Part shown: positions 56,772-64,000 of the stretch, piece by piece
How the letters are laid out: every line of letters starts with the position of its first letter
Position numbering within the stretch: position 1 is the stretch's first letter
The notes under the pieces: generated by a model
What the model was told of the DNA's origin: nothing
What the model saw: the letters and a program-made list of their open reading frames with translations, nothing else
Database searches by the model: none
Assembly (NCBI GenBank): GCA_963767685.1
Contig: CAVYEZ010000018.1
Coordinates: 124,001 to 188,000, forward strand
Source of the DNA: Trebonia sp963767685
GTDB lineage: Bacteria > Actinomycetota > Actinomycetes > Streptosporangiales > Streptosporangiaceae
Reading direction: 5' to 3'
DNA length: 64,000 nt
Position numbers and translations under genes: made by a program

Positions 56772-58306
56772 GGGATTTCCTTAACTCCGCTTGCCGTGAG
56801 CAGCACCTGCTCCTTGGAGAACTGGTCTTTGGCCAGGACGCGGCCGATGCGACCGTGCCTGAGGACGACGATCTGGTCCGAGAGGTGGAACAGTTCCTCG
56901 AGTTCCGAGGACGCCACGATCACGGCCATGCCGCGGGCCCTGGCCTCGTCGATGAGCCCGTAGATCTCTGCCTTGGCGCCAACGTCGACGCCGCGGGTGG
57001 GCTCGTCGAGAAGCAGGAGCTTCGGGTCGGCGGCGAACCACTTGCCGAAGATGACCCGCTGCTGGTTGCCGCCGGACAGCGAGCCGATCGGCTGCTCGAT
57101 CGACGCGAACCGGGCGCCGGTGCGGCCGGCGAACTCCCTGGCCTTCTGCTTCTCCGCCTTGGGGGTGAAGAACCCGCGCCGGGCGAGCCGGGGCAGCGTG
57201 GCGAGCGTGACGTTCCACCGCACGGGGGCGTTGGCGAGGATGGACTGCTGCTTGCGGTCTTCTGGGACCAGCGCCACCCCGGCCTCGACGGCCTGCCCGG
57301 CGTTGCGGGGGGTGTAGGGGCGCCCGGCGAGGGTCATGGTGCCGCCGGTGTAGGGGATGGCGCCGAAGATCGTGTGCATGAGCCTGCTGCGGCCCGCTCC
57401 CATCAGCCCCGCGACGCCGAGAACCTCGCCCTCGTTGACGCTCAGGCTCACCGGCCCGAGGCCGAGGGCGGTGAGGTTCTCGGCGGTGAACACCGGGGCC
57501 GGGCGGGCGAGGCCGCTGTGGTCGGCGGTGACGACGGCCAGGTGCTCCCGGCCGACCATCTCCTTGATCAGCCGGTCGTCGGTCGCCGCTGCCGCCGGCA
57601 TGTCGGCGACCAGGGCGCCGTTGCGCAGCACGACCACCCGGTCGGCGGCCTCCCTGACCTCTTCGAGCCGGTGTCCCACGAAGATCACGGCGCCGCCGTT
57701 GGCGGCGTGCTCCCTGGCGATGCCGATGACCAGGTCGGCTTCCACCGGGCCGAGCGCGGACGTGGGCTCGTCGAGGATGAGCAGCCTGGGGTTGCGGCCG
57801 AGGGCCTTGGCCACCTCCAGCAGTTGCCGCGCCGGGATGGACAGCGTGGACACCGGAGCGTACGGGTCGACGTCGAGGTTGACCCGCTCCAGCATGCCCC
57901 GGGCCACGGCGGCGACCGACTTCCGGTTGAAGAAAAAGCCCCCGCCTCCCGGCCGCAGGCCGAGCGTGAGGTTCTCCGCCACGCTCAGCTGGCCGACCAG
58001 CGGGAACTCCTGGGAGACCATCGCGACGCCAGCCGCCTGGCTCGCGCCGGGCGAACCGGGGTGCACCGGCTCGCCGTTGATGACCACGCCACCGCCCGGG
58101 TCCGGCGTCACCGTGCCGGCGAGGATGCCGAGCATCGTGGACTTGCCCGCGCCGTTCTCGCCGACGATGCCGGTGACCTCACCGTTGCGGAACGTCAGCG
58201 CTTCGATCTGGAGGACGGTGGCCAGGCCATATGTCTTGGACACGCGGCGCAGGGAAACGCCGTCGGCGTTCCCCTGCGACACGTGGCTAGCAGCCGATTC
58301 GGTCAC
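56768..58306 (-). CDS. Sugar ABC transporter, fused ATPase (RbsA/AraG type)
   Basis: 512 residues with two nucleotide-binding halves. First: Walker A GENGAGKST, signature LSIPARQLLEVAKAL, Walker B LLILDEPTSALGPVEA. Second: degenerate Walker A GLMGAGRSR, signature LSGGNQQRVIFGKW and Walker B LLLLDEPTRGVDVGAKAEI. Typical of pentose/hexose importers. Overlaps both neighbours by 4 bp. Confidence 0.93.
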   Translation of the reverse strand: MTESAASHVSQGNADGVSLRRVSKTYGLATVLQIEALTFRNGEVTGIVGENGAGKSTMLGILAGTVTPDPGGGVVINGEPVHPGSPGASQAAGVAMVSQEFPLVGQLSVAENLTLGLRPGGGGFFFNRKSVAAVARGMLERVNLDVDPYAPVSTLSIPARQLLEVAKALGRNPRLLILDEPTSALGPVEADLVIGIAREHAANGGAVIFVGHRLEEVREAADRVVVLRNGALVADMPAAAATDDRLIKEMVGREHLAVVTADHSGLARPAPVFTAENLTALGLGPVSLSVNEGEVLGVAGLMGAGRSRLMHTIFGAIPYTGGTMTLAGRPYTPRNAGQAVEAGVALVPEDRKQQSILANAPVRWNVTLATLPRLARRGFFTPKAEKQKAREFAGRTGARFASIEQPIGSLSGGNQQRVIFGKWFAADPKLLLLDEPTRGVDVGAKAEIYGLIDEARARGMAVIVASSELEELFHLSDQIVVLRHGRIGRVLAKDQFSKEQVLLTASGVKEIP

Positions 58307-59487
58307 TGCGACTGGAGCCCGATCCCGGTCCAGAAGGTCAGGAAGTCGCTGATGTTGGCCTGGGTCATGATGCCCACCCCGGTGCTGAGGGTGTTGCCGC
58401 CGGTGCTGTCGAAGTACGGCTTGACCAGGGCCATCGTCGCGCTCTGGCCCAGCACCTTGTCGGCGGCGAGCACGTAAGCGAGCATGTAGCCCTGGTAGTA
58501 CGGGCGCTGCAGGATCGACGCGGCGATGAGGCCGCTCTTCACGTCGGCGACGGTGTTGGACTCGCCGTCATCGGACACGATGGTGACCTTGCCCTTGCTG
58601 CCGGAGGCCTGGACGGCCTGGCCGGCGGCGCCGCCGTCGTAGGAGTACACGGCGTAGACGCCCTTGATGTTCGGGTTCGCCTGGATGGCGGCCTGAATGT
58701 CAGAGACGGCCGTGTCAACGTCCTGGTTGTCGTTGAGGGTCTGGACGACCTTGACGCCCGAGCCCGCGCACTGCTCGAACCCGGCGATCCGCTGCTGGGT
58801 GTTCGCGGCGGTCAGCGAGCCGCTGATCGCGACCACGTCGCCGGAACCGATCGCCTGCGTCATCGCCTTGCCCGCGTCGCAGCCGGCCGTGGTGTTCGGC
58901 GTGCCGATGTAAAGCTGGGTCTTGGCGTCGGGCAGCGGCGAGTCGTAGGCGACCACGCTGACGCCCTTCGCCACCGCCTGCGCGATCGGCGTGGTGACCG
59001 AGGCCGACGTCACCGCGCTGACGCCCCAGCCGGTGTAACCCTGCGAGGTCAGCGTCTCGAGCAGGGAGACCTGGACGCTCGCCGTCGAGGAGGTCGGCTC
59101 GGTGAACTCGCCCGTCGCGCCCTTGCCGCCAAGCCACTTCATGGCCGCGTTCCAGCCGGCCTTGGCCTCGTTCCAGTACGACGCGTTCCCGTTGGTGATC
59201 ATCGCGATCTTGACACCGGACAGGCTCTTGCTGCCGATCGCACCCTGGATCTTCGTCGTCAGCGCCTGCAGCGCCGCGTCGTTGAACGAGGACGAGCCGA
59301 CGATGGAGCTGGCGCCGCCGCTCGACGCGGAGGGCGAGGACGTCGCGCTGGCGGCCGAGCTGGCCGCGCTGCTCGCCGCCGTGCTCGCGGGGGCCGACGA
59401 GCTGCTGCTGTTGGACGGAGAGGAGCAGGCCGCCAGGGCCAGCGCGCCCGCGGTGACGGCAAGGCCGGCCGCCATTTTTCTGTTCAT
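58303..59487 (-). CDS. Sugar-binding lipoprotein of ABC transporter
   Basis: 394 residues. Lipobox signal MNRKMAAGLAVTAGALALAAC, then a Ser/Ala-rich linker to about 60, and a type 1 periplasmic-binding fold: VKIAMITNGNASYWNEAKAG, WGVSAVTSASVTTPIAQAVA, VVAYDSPLPDAKTQLYIGTP. Overlaps the ATPase by 4 bp. A promoter candidate lies upstream at 59614-59643. Sugar is probably arabinose from context. Confidence 0.9.
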   Translation of the reverse strand: MNRKMAAGLAVTAGALALAACSSPSNSSSSSAPASTAASSAASSAASATSSPSASSGGASSIVGSSSFNDAALQALTTKIQGAIGSKSLSGVKIAMITNGNASYWNEAKAGWNAAMKWLGGKGATGEFTEPTSSTASVQVSLLETLTSQGYTGWGVSAVTSASVTTPIAQAVAKGVSVVAYDSPLPDAKTQLYIGTPNTTAGCDAGKAMTQAIGSGDVVAISGSLTAANTQQRIAGFEQCAGSGVKVVQTLNDNQDVDTAVSDIQAAIQANPNIKGVYAVYSYDGGAAGQAVQASGSKGKVTIVSDDGESNTVADVKSGLIAASILQRPYYQGYMLAYVLAADKVLGQSATMALVKPYFDSTGGNTLSTGVGIMTQANISDFLTFWTGIGLQSQ

Positions 59488-59955
59488 TCAATCTCCTTGT
59501 TTTTGTTCCCGGGAGCACAGGGCCTGATAAACGTCCGAATCCATTGACGTCCATGCTCTCGCTGAAATTACCGAAGCTGTTCGTTGATTTGAAGCTGCGG
59601 TGCGTTATCGCGAAACGTATGTCGGCGTTTGATTACATGTCAAGGGCCGATAATTGGATCGTTATAATTGCAGTTCTTTGGTCGAGAAAATGGCATGCGA
59701 AAGCCGCTGGCCAGGCAAGGTGATGTAATAACCGAGAAATTGGGTACGACAGTACCCGATGGGATAGGTGCGGCGCGATGGCCGCCGAGCGCAGAGAAAG
59801 CGCCCCGTTAGGCGCGGCGAAACCAGCCGCGGTAAGCGCCTGATTCGCTACGGTTTTACGCTGTCACGATAAGGAAAAACGGCTCCGACGATGAAAAGGC
59901 GGCGCGCTCATGTTATGTCGATCTTGGAAATTTTCAGATATGGTCTCCCCTGCGG
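59488..59955. other. 468-bp region between araA and the binding-protein gene
   Basis: No gene supported. It contains the promoter candidate (59614-59643) and a hairpin GGGTAC-GACA-GTACCC at 59742-59757. The region is much more AT-rich than its surroundings. Confidence 0.5.
59614..59643 (-). promoter_or_regulatory. Candidate promoter for the sugar transporter genes
   Basis: On the minus strand TTGACA (59643-59638), 18-bp spacer, TACGTT (59619-59614). Predicted start near 59607, 120 nt before the binding-protein gene. AT-rich pentamers (ATAATT) just upstream could hold an activator or repressor site. Confidence 0.4.
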
Positions 59956-61461
59956 TCAGATTCCGCGCGCGAGTCGGTAATAGGCGGCGTTGGCCCGGAT
60001 CTCGGCCTCGAACGACCGGAGCGTGGTCGTCGAGTCGATGATCAGGAACTCGGTGCCGGCCATGCGGGCGTAGTCCTCGAAGGCTTCCAGGCCGACCGCG
60101 GTGGACATGACGGTGTGGTGGGCCGCGCCGGCGGTCAGCCAGGCGGTGGCGGAAGTCGCGAAGTCGGGCGCGGGCTTCCAGACGGCGCGGCCGACGGGCA
60201 GCCGCGGGAGCGGGGCAGTCGGGGGGACAAGCTCGACCTGGTTGGCGACCAGCCTGAACCGGTCGCGCATGTCAGACAGCGCGACGACCACGCCGGGGCC
60301 GGGGTCGGCGGTGAAGACGAGACGGACGGGGTCCTCGCGCCCGCCGATAGAGAGGGGGTGGATCTCCAGGCGGGGGCGGGCGGCGGTGAGAGTGGGGCAG
60401 ACCTCGAGCATGTGGGCGCCGAGGATGCGTTCCTCTCCCGGGGTGAGGTCGTAGGTGTAGTCCTCCATCAGGGAGGCGCCGCCCGGCAGGCCGGCGCCCA
60501 TGACCTTGGCGGCGCGGACGAGGATGGCGGTCTTCCAGTCGCCTTCCGCGCCGAAGCCGTAGCCGTCGGCCATCAGCCGCTGCACGGCCAGGCCGGGGAG
60601 CTGGCGCAGGCCGCCGAGGTCTTCGAAGCTGGTGGTGAACGCGTCGAACCCGCCTTCGTCAAGGAAGGAGCGCAGGCCAAGCTCGATCGCCGCGCCGCAG
60701 CGTAGCGACTCGTGCCGCTCGCCGCCCGGCAGGAGTTCCGGCGCGACGTCGTAGCGGTCCGCGTACTCGGTGACGAGCTCGTCGATGCCTTCCTTGGGTG
60801 CCGCGTCCACGGCCGCGACCAGGTCGTTGACGCCCCAGGTGTTGACCTGGACACCGAAGACGACCTCGGCCTCGGTCTTGTCGCCCTCGGTCACGGCGAC
60901 GTACCTCATGTTGTCGCCGAACCGGGCGAGCTTCAGCGACCTCGTGGCCGCCCAGCCGGCGGCGGCCCGCGCCCAGGTCGCGACCGTGGCGATGACCCGG
61001 GGATCGGAGACGTGGCCGGCCACGGTCTTGCGGGCGATGCCGAGCCTGGTCTGGATGTAACCGAACTCGCGGTCACCGTGCGCGGCCTGGTTCAGGTTCA
61101 TGAAGTCCATGTCGATGTCCGCCCACGGCAGGGCCACGTTGGCCTGCGTGTGCAGGTGCAGCAGCGGCTTGCTGAGCGTCTCAAGCCCGCCGATCCACAT
61201 CTTCGCGGGGGAGAACGTGTGCATCCACGCGATCAGGCCGATGCACGCGTCATCGGCGTTGGCGTCGAGGCAGAGCCGCCTGATGGCCGCCGCGTCGGTC
61301 AGCACCGGCTGCCACACCACGCGGATCACGACCTCCGGCGCGGCGTCGAGCGCCTCCGCGATCACCTGGGACTGGCTGGCCACCTGGCGCAGGGTCTCCT
61401 CGCCATAAAGGCCCTGGCTACCCGTGACGAACCAGATCTCTCGGGTGGGGGAGGTGCTCAT
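59956..61461 (-). CDS. araA: L-arabinose isomerase
   Basis: 501 residues from ATG 61461. Converts L-arabinose to L-ribulose. Starts REIWFVTGSQGLYGEETLRQ, then WMHTFSPAKMWIGGLETLSK, PLLHLHTQANVALPWADIDM, GDREFGYIQTRL, the metal/catalytic Glu-His segments in GYGFGAEGDWKTAILVRAAK and MEDYTYDLTPGEERILGAHM. 58 bp downstream of araD. Confidence 0.95.
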   Translation of the reverse strand: MSTSPTREIWFVTGSQGLYGEETLRQVASQSQVIAEALDAAPEVVIRVVWQPVLTDAAAIRRLCLDANADDACIGLIAWMHTFSPAKMWIGGLETLSKPLLHLHTQANVALPWADIDMDFMNLNQAAHGDREFGYIQTRLGIARKTVAGHVSDPRVIATVATWARAAAGWAATRSLKLARFGDNMRYVAVTEGDKTEAEVVFGVQVNTWGVNDLVAAVDAAPKEGIDELVTEYADRYDVAPELLPGGERHESLRCGAAIELGLRSFLDEGGFDAFTTSFEDLGGLRQLPGLAVQRLMADGYGFGAEGDWKTAILVRAAKVMGAGLPGGASLMEDYTYDLTPGEERILGAHMLEVCPTLTAARPRLEIHPLSIGGREDPVRLVFTADPGPGVVVALSDMRDRFRLVANQVELVPPTAPLPRLPVGRAVWKPAPDFATSATAWLTAGAAHHTVMSTAVGLEAFEDYARMAGTEFLIIDSTTTLRSFEAEIRANAAYYRLARGI

Positions 61462-61519
61462 GATGCGGGGGACTCCATTCGGGGTCAATATGAATTTCGC
61501 TGTTTAGGGCGGTTTGCAG

Positions 61520-62197
61520 TTAGGACTTTCCTGGCTGGCCGTAAACGTTCTGGTAGCGGTCGTATAGCCGGTCAATGTCGGCCTCGGCGATCGGCAGCGG
61601 GTCGCCGAGCTGACGGGCGAGGTGCACGCTGCGGGCGACGTCCTCGCACATCACGGCGGCCTTGACGGCCGCCCGGGCGTGCTTGCCGATGGTGAACACC
61701 CCGTGGCTGCGCATCAGCACGGCCGCCGAGCGGTGGCCGGAAAGGGTCTCCACGATGCCCCGGCCGATCGAGTCGTCGCCGATCAGCGCGAACGGCCCGA
61801 CGGGGATCTCGCCGCCGAACTCGTCGGCCATGGCGGTGAGCACGCAGGGCACCGGCTCACCGCGCGCGGCCCAGGCGCAGGCGTAGGTGGAGTGCGTGTG
61901 CACGACGCCGCCGACCTCCGGCATGTGCCGGTAGACGTAGGCGTGCGCGGCGGTGTCGCTCGAGGGGGAGAGGTCGCCCTCCACCACGACGCCGTCCAGG
62001 TCACAGACGATCATGGATTCCGGGGTCAGCTCGTCGTAGGAGACGCCGCTTGGCTTGATCACCATCAGGTCGTGGCCGGGGACCCGGCCCGAGACGTTGC
62101 CCGCCGTCCACACGACGAGCCCGTACCTGACGAGCTCCGCGTGCAGCGCGCTGACCTGCTCGCGCAGCGCCTTGAGCTGGGTGGTGAGGGCGCTCAT
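61520..62197 (-). CDS. araD: L-ribulose-5-phosphate 4-epimerase
   Basis: 225 residues from ATG 62197, overlapping araB by ATGA. Zinc epimerase/aldolase: LVVWTAGNVSGRVPGHDLMV, IKPSGVSYDELTPESMIVCD, VYRHMPEVGGVVHTHSTYAC (zinc His), MRSHGVFTIGKHARAAVKAA. Produces xylulose-5-phosphate. Confidence 0.95.
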   Translation of the reverse strand: MSALTTQLKALREQVSALHAELVRYGLVVWTAGNVSGRVPGHDLMVIKPSGVSYDELTPESMIVCDLDGVVVEGDLSPSSDTAAHAYVYRHMPEVGGVVHTHSTYACAWAARGEPVPCVLTAMADEFGGEIPVGPFALIGDDSIGRGIVETLSGHRSAAVLMRSHGVFTIGKHARAAVKAAVMCEDVARSVHLARQLGDPLPIAEADIDRLYDRYQNVYGQPGKS

Positions 62198-63885
62198 CCG
62201 GCGGTCGCTCCGTTCCTGCGGTCGCGGAGGTGGTGCAGCACGTTGTTGCCCGCCCATTCCGGGCGTCCGGAGAAGTAGTCGTGCAAGGTCCGGTACTCGG
62301 CGAACAGCTCGTCGTAGACGTCGGCGCGGTCCGGATCGGGCATGTACGCCGTCTCATCCACCCGGCCCATCACGGCGGCCGCGGCGGCCACGTCGGCGTG
62401 CAGGCCGGCGGCGACCGCCGCGTGAATCGCCGACCCGAGCGCCGGGGCCTGATCGGAGGTGGTCACGTAGATGGGGCGGCGCAGCACGTCCGCGTAGATC
62501 TCCATGAGCAGGCGGTTGCGCTTGAGCCCGCCGGCGACGATGAACTCCGTCACCGGCAGGCCGGCGCCCTCGAACGCCTCGATGATCACCCGGGTGCCGT
62601 AGGCGGTGGACTCGAGCAGGGCCAGGTAGACCTCTTCCGGCGTGGTGGCGAGGGTCAGCCCGGCGATCACCCCCGACAGGTGATGATCGACGAGGATTGA
62701 CCGGTTGCCGCCCATCCAGTCGAGCGCGATGAGGCCGTGCGCGCCGACCGGCTGCCCCGCGCACCTGCTGGAGAGGTACTCGTGCAGGTCCTGGCCGCGC
62801 TCCGCGGCCTCCTCGAGGTAGCTTTCCGGCACGCCAAGGCCGGTCCACCAGGCGAAGATGTCGCCGACCGCGCTCTGCCCGGCCTCGTAGCCGAACTTGC
62901 CGGCGATGATCCCGCCGTCGACGACGCCGCAGATGCCGGGCACCTCGGCGAGCCGGTCGCCGTTCATCACGTGGCAGGTCGAGGTGCCCATGATCGCGAG
63001 CATCTGACCGGGGGCGATGGCCCGGGCGGCGGGCGCCGTGACGTGCGCGTCGACGTTGCCGGTGGCGACCGCGATGCCCTCGGGCAGCCCGGTGAGCGCG
63101 GCGCCCGCGGCGGTCAGCGTCCCCGCGCGGCTGCCGAGCGCGGACAGAGGCACGCCGGCCAGCCGGGTTTGCGCGAAGTCGGCGAAGGCGGGGTTAAGCG
63201 CCTTGAGGTAGTCCGCGGACGGGTATTGCCCGTCCTGGAAGATTCCCTTGTAGCCGGCGGTGCACGCGTTGCGCGTCTCGGTGCCGCACAGCTGCCAGAT
63301 GATCCAGTCGGCCGCCTCGATCCACCGCTCGGTCCGCTGGTAGGTGTCCGGGTCCTCCTCCAGGAGCTGCAGCGCCTTGGCGAACTCCCACTCGGACGAG
63401 ATCCGGCCGCCGTACCGGCCGATCCACGGCTCGTGGCGCGCGTGCGCGAGGTCGTTAATCCGGTCGGCCTGCGGCTGGGCCGCGTGGTGCTTCCACAGCT
63501 TGGGCCAGGCGTGCGGCCGCTCGCGCAGCCCGTCGACCTCGCACAGCGGCGTGCCGTCGCGCAGCACCGGCAGCACGGTGCAGGCCGTGAAGTCGGTGCC
63601 GATCCCGACCACCGCCGCCGGGTCGGCCGCGGCGTCGAGCAGCGCCCCGCGGACCGCGGTGCCGAGCGCGGCGCGCCAGTCGGCCGGGTCCTGGAGCGCC
63701 CAGTCCGGCGGCAGCGGCCGCCCGGTCGAAGGCAGCGCCCGTTCGATCGCGCCGTGCGCGTACTCGCCGACCCCGGTGCCGAGCTCGGCGCCGTCGCTCG
63801 CCCGCACCACCACGGCCCGCGCCGAGAGGGTCCCGAAGTCTACGCCCACAACCAGGGGCGCGTCCTTTGGCTCGCGCTCGCTCAC
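62194..63885 (-). CDS. araB: Ribulokinase
   Basis: 563 residues from GTG 63885, preceded by AGGGAGACGAGACGAC. FGGY kinase that phosphorylates L-ribulose. Seen: VVGVDFGTLSARAVVVRASD, GTDFTACTVLPVLRDGTPLC, GIGTD-like patches, AMGTSTCHVMNGDRLAEVPG and GGLKRNRLLMEIYADVLRRP. First gene of the arabinose operon. Confidence 0.95.
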   Translation of the reverse strand: MSEREPKDAPLVVGVDFGTLSARAVVVRASDGAELGTGVGEYAHGAIERALPSTGRPLPPDWALQDPADWRAALGTAVRGALLDAAADPAAVVGIGTDFTACTVLPVLRDGTPLCEVDGLRERPHAWPKLWKHHAAQPQADRINDLAHARHEPWIGRYGGRISSEWEFAKALQLLEEDPDTYQRTERWIEAADWIIWQLCGTETRNACTAGYKGIFQDGQYPSADYLKALNPAFADFAQTRLAGVPLSALGSRAGTLTAAGAALTGLPEGIAVATGNVDAHVTAPAARAIAPGQMLAIMGTSTCHVMNGDRLAEVPGICGVVDGGIIAGKFGYEAGQSAVGDIFAWWTGLGVPESYLEEAAERGQDLHEYLSSRCAGQPVGAHGLIALDWMGGNRSILVDHHLSGVIAGLTLATTPEEVYLALLESTAYGTRVIIEAFEGAGLPVTEFIVAGGLKRNRLLMEIYADVLRRPIYVTTSDQAPALGSAIHAAVAAGLHADVAAAAAVMGRVDETAYMPDPDRADVYDELFAEYRTLHDYFSGRPEWAGNNVLHHLRDRRNGATAG

Positions 63886-64000
63886 GTCGTCTCGTCTCCC
63901 TTGACGGCCCGGCGGCGCTGGGTAACCGCCCGCCGGTGATGCGGCTGGATGTCGTCAAGCGGCCCGCGTGGATCAACCGCCCGTGTTCCAGATTGTTAAC
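63886..64000 (-). promoter_or_regulatory. Upstream region of araB with partial operator
   Basis: 115 bp to the window edge. At the very end, ATTGTTAAC is one arm of a likely ATTGTTAACAAT palindrome cut by the edge; this resembles LacI/GntR-type operators. No regulator gene is inside the window. Confidence 0.5.

Overview
The window is very G+C-rich DNA from an actinomycete. Pointers are an F420-type (Ddn-like) nitroreductase, a Methyltransf_19 (DUF574) methyltransferase, an ECF sigma factor with a membrane partner, DUF1707 and PspC proteins, frequent GTG starts and many ATGA/GTGA overlaps. The locus galU-glp-moaC-mogA-rimJ-sepX, divergent from a 5-formyl-THF cyclo-ligase and a serine-tailed FmdB protein, matches the Mycobacterium tuberculosis Rv0991c-Rv0996 neighbourhood as I remember it. 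A filamentous actinomycete of the Streptosporangiales type is plausible; genus cannot be settled from the sequence alone.

Layout. 1-5 kb: a partial lipoprotein, Lnt, a GGDEF diguanylate cyclase and two unknown proteins. 5-13.4 kb: an MFS exporter, a 41-residue zinc-ribbon protein, ProA, an ECF sigma factor followed by a frameshifted membrane partner, a MarR regulator, a K+ channel-like protein and a zinc-ribbon membrane protein. 13.4-19.3 kb: a HerA-like ATPase, then DUF1707 and PspC genes divergent from a PspC-histidine kinase/LuxR response regulator pair. 19.3-29 kb: housekeeping, lipid and regulatory genes, including NYN nuclease, acyl-CoA dehydrogenase, CoA-transferase, secreted NlpC/P60 hydrolase and a TetR/nitroreductase pair with tandem operator repeats. 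29.3-33 kb: a surface-glycan group (GT2, methyltransferase, GT-C-like membrane protein). 33-38.8 kb: a TetR/LLM flavoprotein pair with twin operators, hemerythrin, DUF4032 kinase-like protein and an isocitrate-lyase-like protein lacking its catalytic cysteine.

38.8-47.1 kb is an accessory island, visibly lower in G+C in its middle, next to a tRNA-Ala(CGC) gene. It holds a decayed ABC permease, an XRE-ImmA/IrrE protease with a PIN protein, a 949-residue NACHT NTPase, VapBC, a membrane coiled-coil protein and a damaged DUF6036-type nucleotidyltransferase pair. It looks like a defence/toxin-antitoxin island and is the best candidate for an undescribed system.

47.1-55.6 kb is core: divisome and molybdopterin-like genes (SepX/GlpR, RimJ, MogA, MoaC, Glp), GalU, the cyclo-ligase, a CIRCE-controlled FmdB protein resembling the chaperone Ruc, MtnP, an MBL hydrolase and an RsbW-like ATPase. 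55.7-64 kb is a complete L-arabinose unit on the minus strand: araB-araD-araA followed by a sugar ABC transporter (binding lipoprotein, fused ATPase, permease), with a partial operator at the window edge.
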